NCBI RefSeq assembly: GCF_039645965.1
Contig: NZ_CP147917.1
Span: 372,001-436,000, forward strand
DNA length: 64,000 bases
Source of the DNA: Sulfurimonas sp. HSL3-2
GTDB lineage: Bacteria; Campylobacterota; Campylobacteria; Campylobacterales; Sulfurimonadaceae
Reading direction: 5' to 3'
Both the position numbers and the translations under genes were made by a program. Shown piece by piece: positions 62,184-64,000 of the stretch (within the stretch, counting starts at the first letter, position 1; each line of letters starts with the position of its first letter). A model generated the notes under the pieces. That model had not been told where the DNA came from. It saw only the letters and a program-made list of their open reading frames with translations, and searched no databases.

Positions 62184-63641
62184 ATGAATAAATTTATAAC
62201 TTTCTTATCCAAACTCAGCTTCTGGCGATATGTCGCGACGTTTACATTATTGGCAATAATCATCTCTGAACTTTTGATATTTCTTCAAAACTTTTTGCTG
62301 ACAGGAAGTTGCTTTGATAAGAGCCATTTGATAGTCGGCTTTATTACGCCTGCTATAGTCGGTTTTATTGTATTTATCATATCCGCTTATTTGATCCGTT
62401 ACTTAACAGACATCCAAAAACAGCTTCAAAATGTTCAAGAGGTTGCAAACATCGGTTTTTGGGAGTTTGATGTAAGAACAAACTCTCTGTATTGGAGTGA
62501 TGAGGTCTATAAGATATTTGGACTGCACCCACAAGAGTTCGAAGCAACGTATGAGGGATTTTTAAAGTATGTCCATCCGGATGACAGAGACTATCTAACA
62601 AAAGAGTATGCTGCTTCGATAGAAGAAAAACGCGATTACAATGTAACTCACAGGGTCGTTCAAAAAAGCGGGATCATCCGCTATGTAGAGGAAAAATGTA
62701 AACATTACTATGATCTGCAAGGGAATGTTATAAAGTCTCTCGGTACTGTTTATGATGTCACAGACAGGGCACTTAGTTCGGATAAGATGCAGAAGCTTTT
62801 TGATCTGCAGACAAATATCGTCATTCAGACCAATGGAAAAGTCTTAAAAAAAGCCAACCAGTCATTTTTAACTTTTTTTGATTTCTCTTCACTTGAAGAG
62901 TTTTTAAAAGTATATAGCTGTATATGTGACAGGTTCGTTGAAAATGACAAGTTCTTTCATCTGGGAAAAGTACCGGAGGGTAAAATATGGACAGAAGTGC
63001 TTGCAACGACACCTGAAAAAGAGCGTGTGGTCTCGATGCTGGACAAAGAACTTGTCGCACATGCTTTTAGCGTTTCTGTAAACCACTTTGAAGATGATGA
63101 TTATATTGTCTCGTTTTCCGATATCAGCGAAACTATTTTAGAGCAGCTTTCTTTACAGAAAAAAGTTTTTCATGACACTCTTACCCATGCATATAACAGG
63201 TATTTTTTTGAAAATAATATAAAGATCATCAAAGAGGCTGTTTATAAAAATGATAAATATCTAGGGCTTATAATGTTTGATATCGATAAGTTTAAAGATG
63301 TAAACGATACTTATGGACATAATATAGGCGACATTGTTTTAAAACGTCTTGTACAAGTAGTCAAAGAGTCGATAAGAGAAAATGATATATTGATCAGATG
63401 GGGCGGTGAAGAGTTTATCGTCATTTTAGAGATCGAGTCGATTGACAAGTTAAAACAAGTGGCAGAACATATTAGAATGAAAGTTGAAAACTATAACTTT
63501 ATTGAAGTCAACCAAATTACATGTAGTTTCGGAATAACACTGCACAAACATAATGAAACAATGGATCAGACGATAGAACGTGCAGATAAAGCTTTATACA
63601 GTGCTAAAAACAGCGGTAGAAATAAAGTTTCCCAGGAATAA
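62184..63641 (+). CDS. Membrane-anchored PAS-PAS-GGDEF diguanylate cyclase
   Basis: 485 aa. Two membrane helices (about 15-35 and 48-70). PAS of the PAS_3 type at about 85-195 (IGFWEFDVRTNSLYWSDE, YVHPDDRD). A second PAS-like module follows (about 203-320; FDLQTNIVIQTNGKVLKKAN, YSCICDRF) of the same kind as in the 47-50 kb protein. The GGDEF domain (about 325-485) has RWGGEEF and an RxxD inhibitory site (REND) 5 residues before. Active cyclase with feedback expected. Confidence 0.9.
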   Translation: MNKFITFLSKLSFWRYVATFTLLAIIISELLIFLQNFLLTGSCFDKSHLIVGFITPAIVGFIVFIISAYLIRYLTDIQKQLQNVQEVANIGFWEFDVRTNSLYWSDEVYKIFGLHPQEFEATYEGFLKYVHPDDRDYLTKEYAASIEEKRDYNVTHRVVQKSGIIRYVEEKCKHYYDLQGNVIKSLGTVYDVTDRALSSDKMQKLFDLQTNIVIQTNGKVLKKANQSFLTFFDFSSLEEFLKVYSCICDRFVENDKFFHLGKVPEGKIWTEVLATTPEKERVVSMLDKELVAHAFSVSVNHFEDDDYIVSFSDISETILEQLSLQKKVFHDTLTHAYNRYFFENNIKIIKEAVYKNDKYLGLIMFDIDKFKDVNDTYGHNIGDIVLKRLVQVVKESIRENDILIRWGGEEFIVILEIESIDKLKQVAEHIRMKVENYNFIEVNQITCSFGITLHKHNETMDQTIERADKALYSAKNSGRNKVSQE

Positions 63642-63714
63642 TACAGGAACATAAGATCTATCTATTTTCTTTTTTTTGTTATTGTTTTAGTCATTATAAT
63701 CACGAGGACAAAAT

Positions 63715-64000
63715 ATGAAAAAAGAGATGGTAGACACCAGAGTACCGCAGATTATTATATTGTACTGGATCATCAAAATAGCCTCGACTACATTGGGTGA
63801 GACCGGAGCGGACATGTTCTCTATGACATTTCAGTTCGGATACGCTTCTACTATCATCATCTTTATGACGATTTTTTTACTTTTCTTCGCCGTTAAACTT
63901 TCACTGAAAAGATATGAGCCTCTGACTTACTGGCTGACCTTTACAGCTACGGCTATCGTAGGAACCGCAATATCAGATTTTATAGACAGGAGCCTTGGTC
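63715..64000 (+). CDS. Polytopic membrane protein, start only (COG4705-like)
   Basis: The gene runs off the window after 95 codons. Seen so far: MKKEMVDTRVPQIIILYWIIKIASTTLGETGADMF-type start, then two more helices and a loop RYEPLTYWLTF. The N-terminal WIIKxxxTTLGETGAD pattern is typical of the COG4705 membrane-anchored proteins of unknown function. TATAAT (63695-63700) and CGAGGA lie upstream. Confidence 0.75.
   Translation, partial: MKKEMVDTRVPQIIILYWIIKIASTTLGETGADMFSMTFQFGYASTIIIFMTIFLLFFAVKLSLKRYEPLTYWLTFTATAIVGTAISDFIDRSLG

Overview
The window is about 64 kb of AT-rich chromosome from a member of the Campylobacterota (formerly Epsilonproteobacteria), most like the free-living Sulfurimonas/Sulfurimonadaceae type. 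The evidence is: separate but overlapping rpoB and rpoC (fused in Helicobacter and Wolinella); the Thr-Tyr-Gly-Thr tRNA cluster in front of a single tuf; flgB-flgC-fliE-ftsI order; LPP20-like lipoproteins; a short ComEC; and many cyclic di-nucleotide signalling proteins. I see no CRISPR array, insertion sequence, prophage or rRNA gene. This is core chromosome with small accessory clusters.

Layout. (1) 1-6.0 kb: the end of an outer-membrane phospholipase A gene, yaaA, then a tight four-gene signalling operon: FecR-domain protein, CHASE2 class III adenylate cyclase, GAF-HD-GYP phosphodiesterase, and metallo-beta-lactamase-fold cyclic-nucleotide phosphodiesterase. (2) 6.0-23.5 kb: the information-processing core: four tRNAs, tuf, rpmG, tRNA-Trp, secE, nusG, rplK, rplA, rplJ, rplL, rpoB, rpoC, rpsL, rpsG, fusA, with several structured intergenic RNAs. 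(3) 23.6-32 kb: Bpt aminoacyl transferase, prfB, panC, ftsI-fliE-flgC-flgB with a sigma-54-like promoter, and three tandem type IV prepilin-like genes. (4) 32-38.5 kb: priA, ispG, dnaB, comEC, and yihY overlapping comEC antiparallel. (5) 38.5-40.4 kb: a divergent arsenic locus (arsR; a small cysteine protein with an internal duplication; arsB). (6) 41-46 kb: a small unknown, a DnaQ-like exonuclease and a three-gene cluster: BRCT-like/LRV repeat protein, MoxR AAA+ ATPase, and VWA protein with a degenerate peptidase domain. (7) 46-57.3 kb: two GGDEF proteins, phosphomannomutase, CsgG-like and LPP20-like lipoproteins, pyrC, and a two-component system joined to exbB-exbD. (8) 57.4-64 kb: chemoreceptor, galU, thiamine-binding protein, a cold-shock gene with a long leader, a tiny lysine-rich histone-H1-like protein, a small HTH-like protein, another PAS-GGDEF protein, and the start of a membrane protein.

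Two genome-wide signals stand out beyond single genes. The palindrome TTACATGTAA (usually TTACATGTAAGC) occurs ten times exactly, far above chance, mostly inside unrelated coding regions where it is often read as Leu-His-Val. In addition, eight genes have a -10-like hexamer ending only 5-6 nt before the ATG with no Shine-Dalgarno sequence, which predicts leaderless transcripts. All functional calls come from motif recognition by eye; no searches were run.
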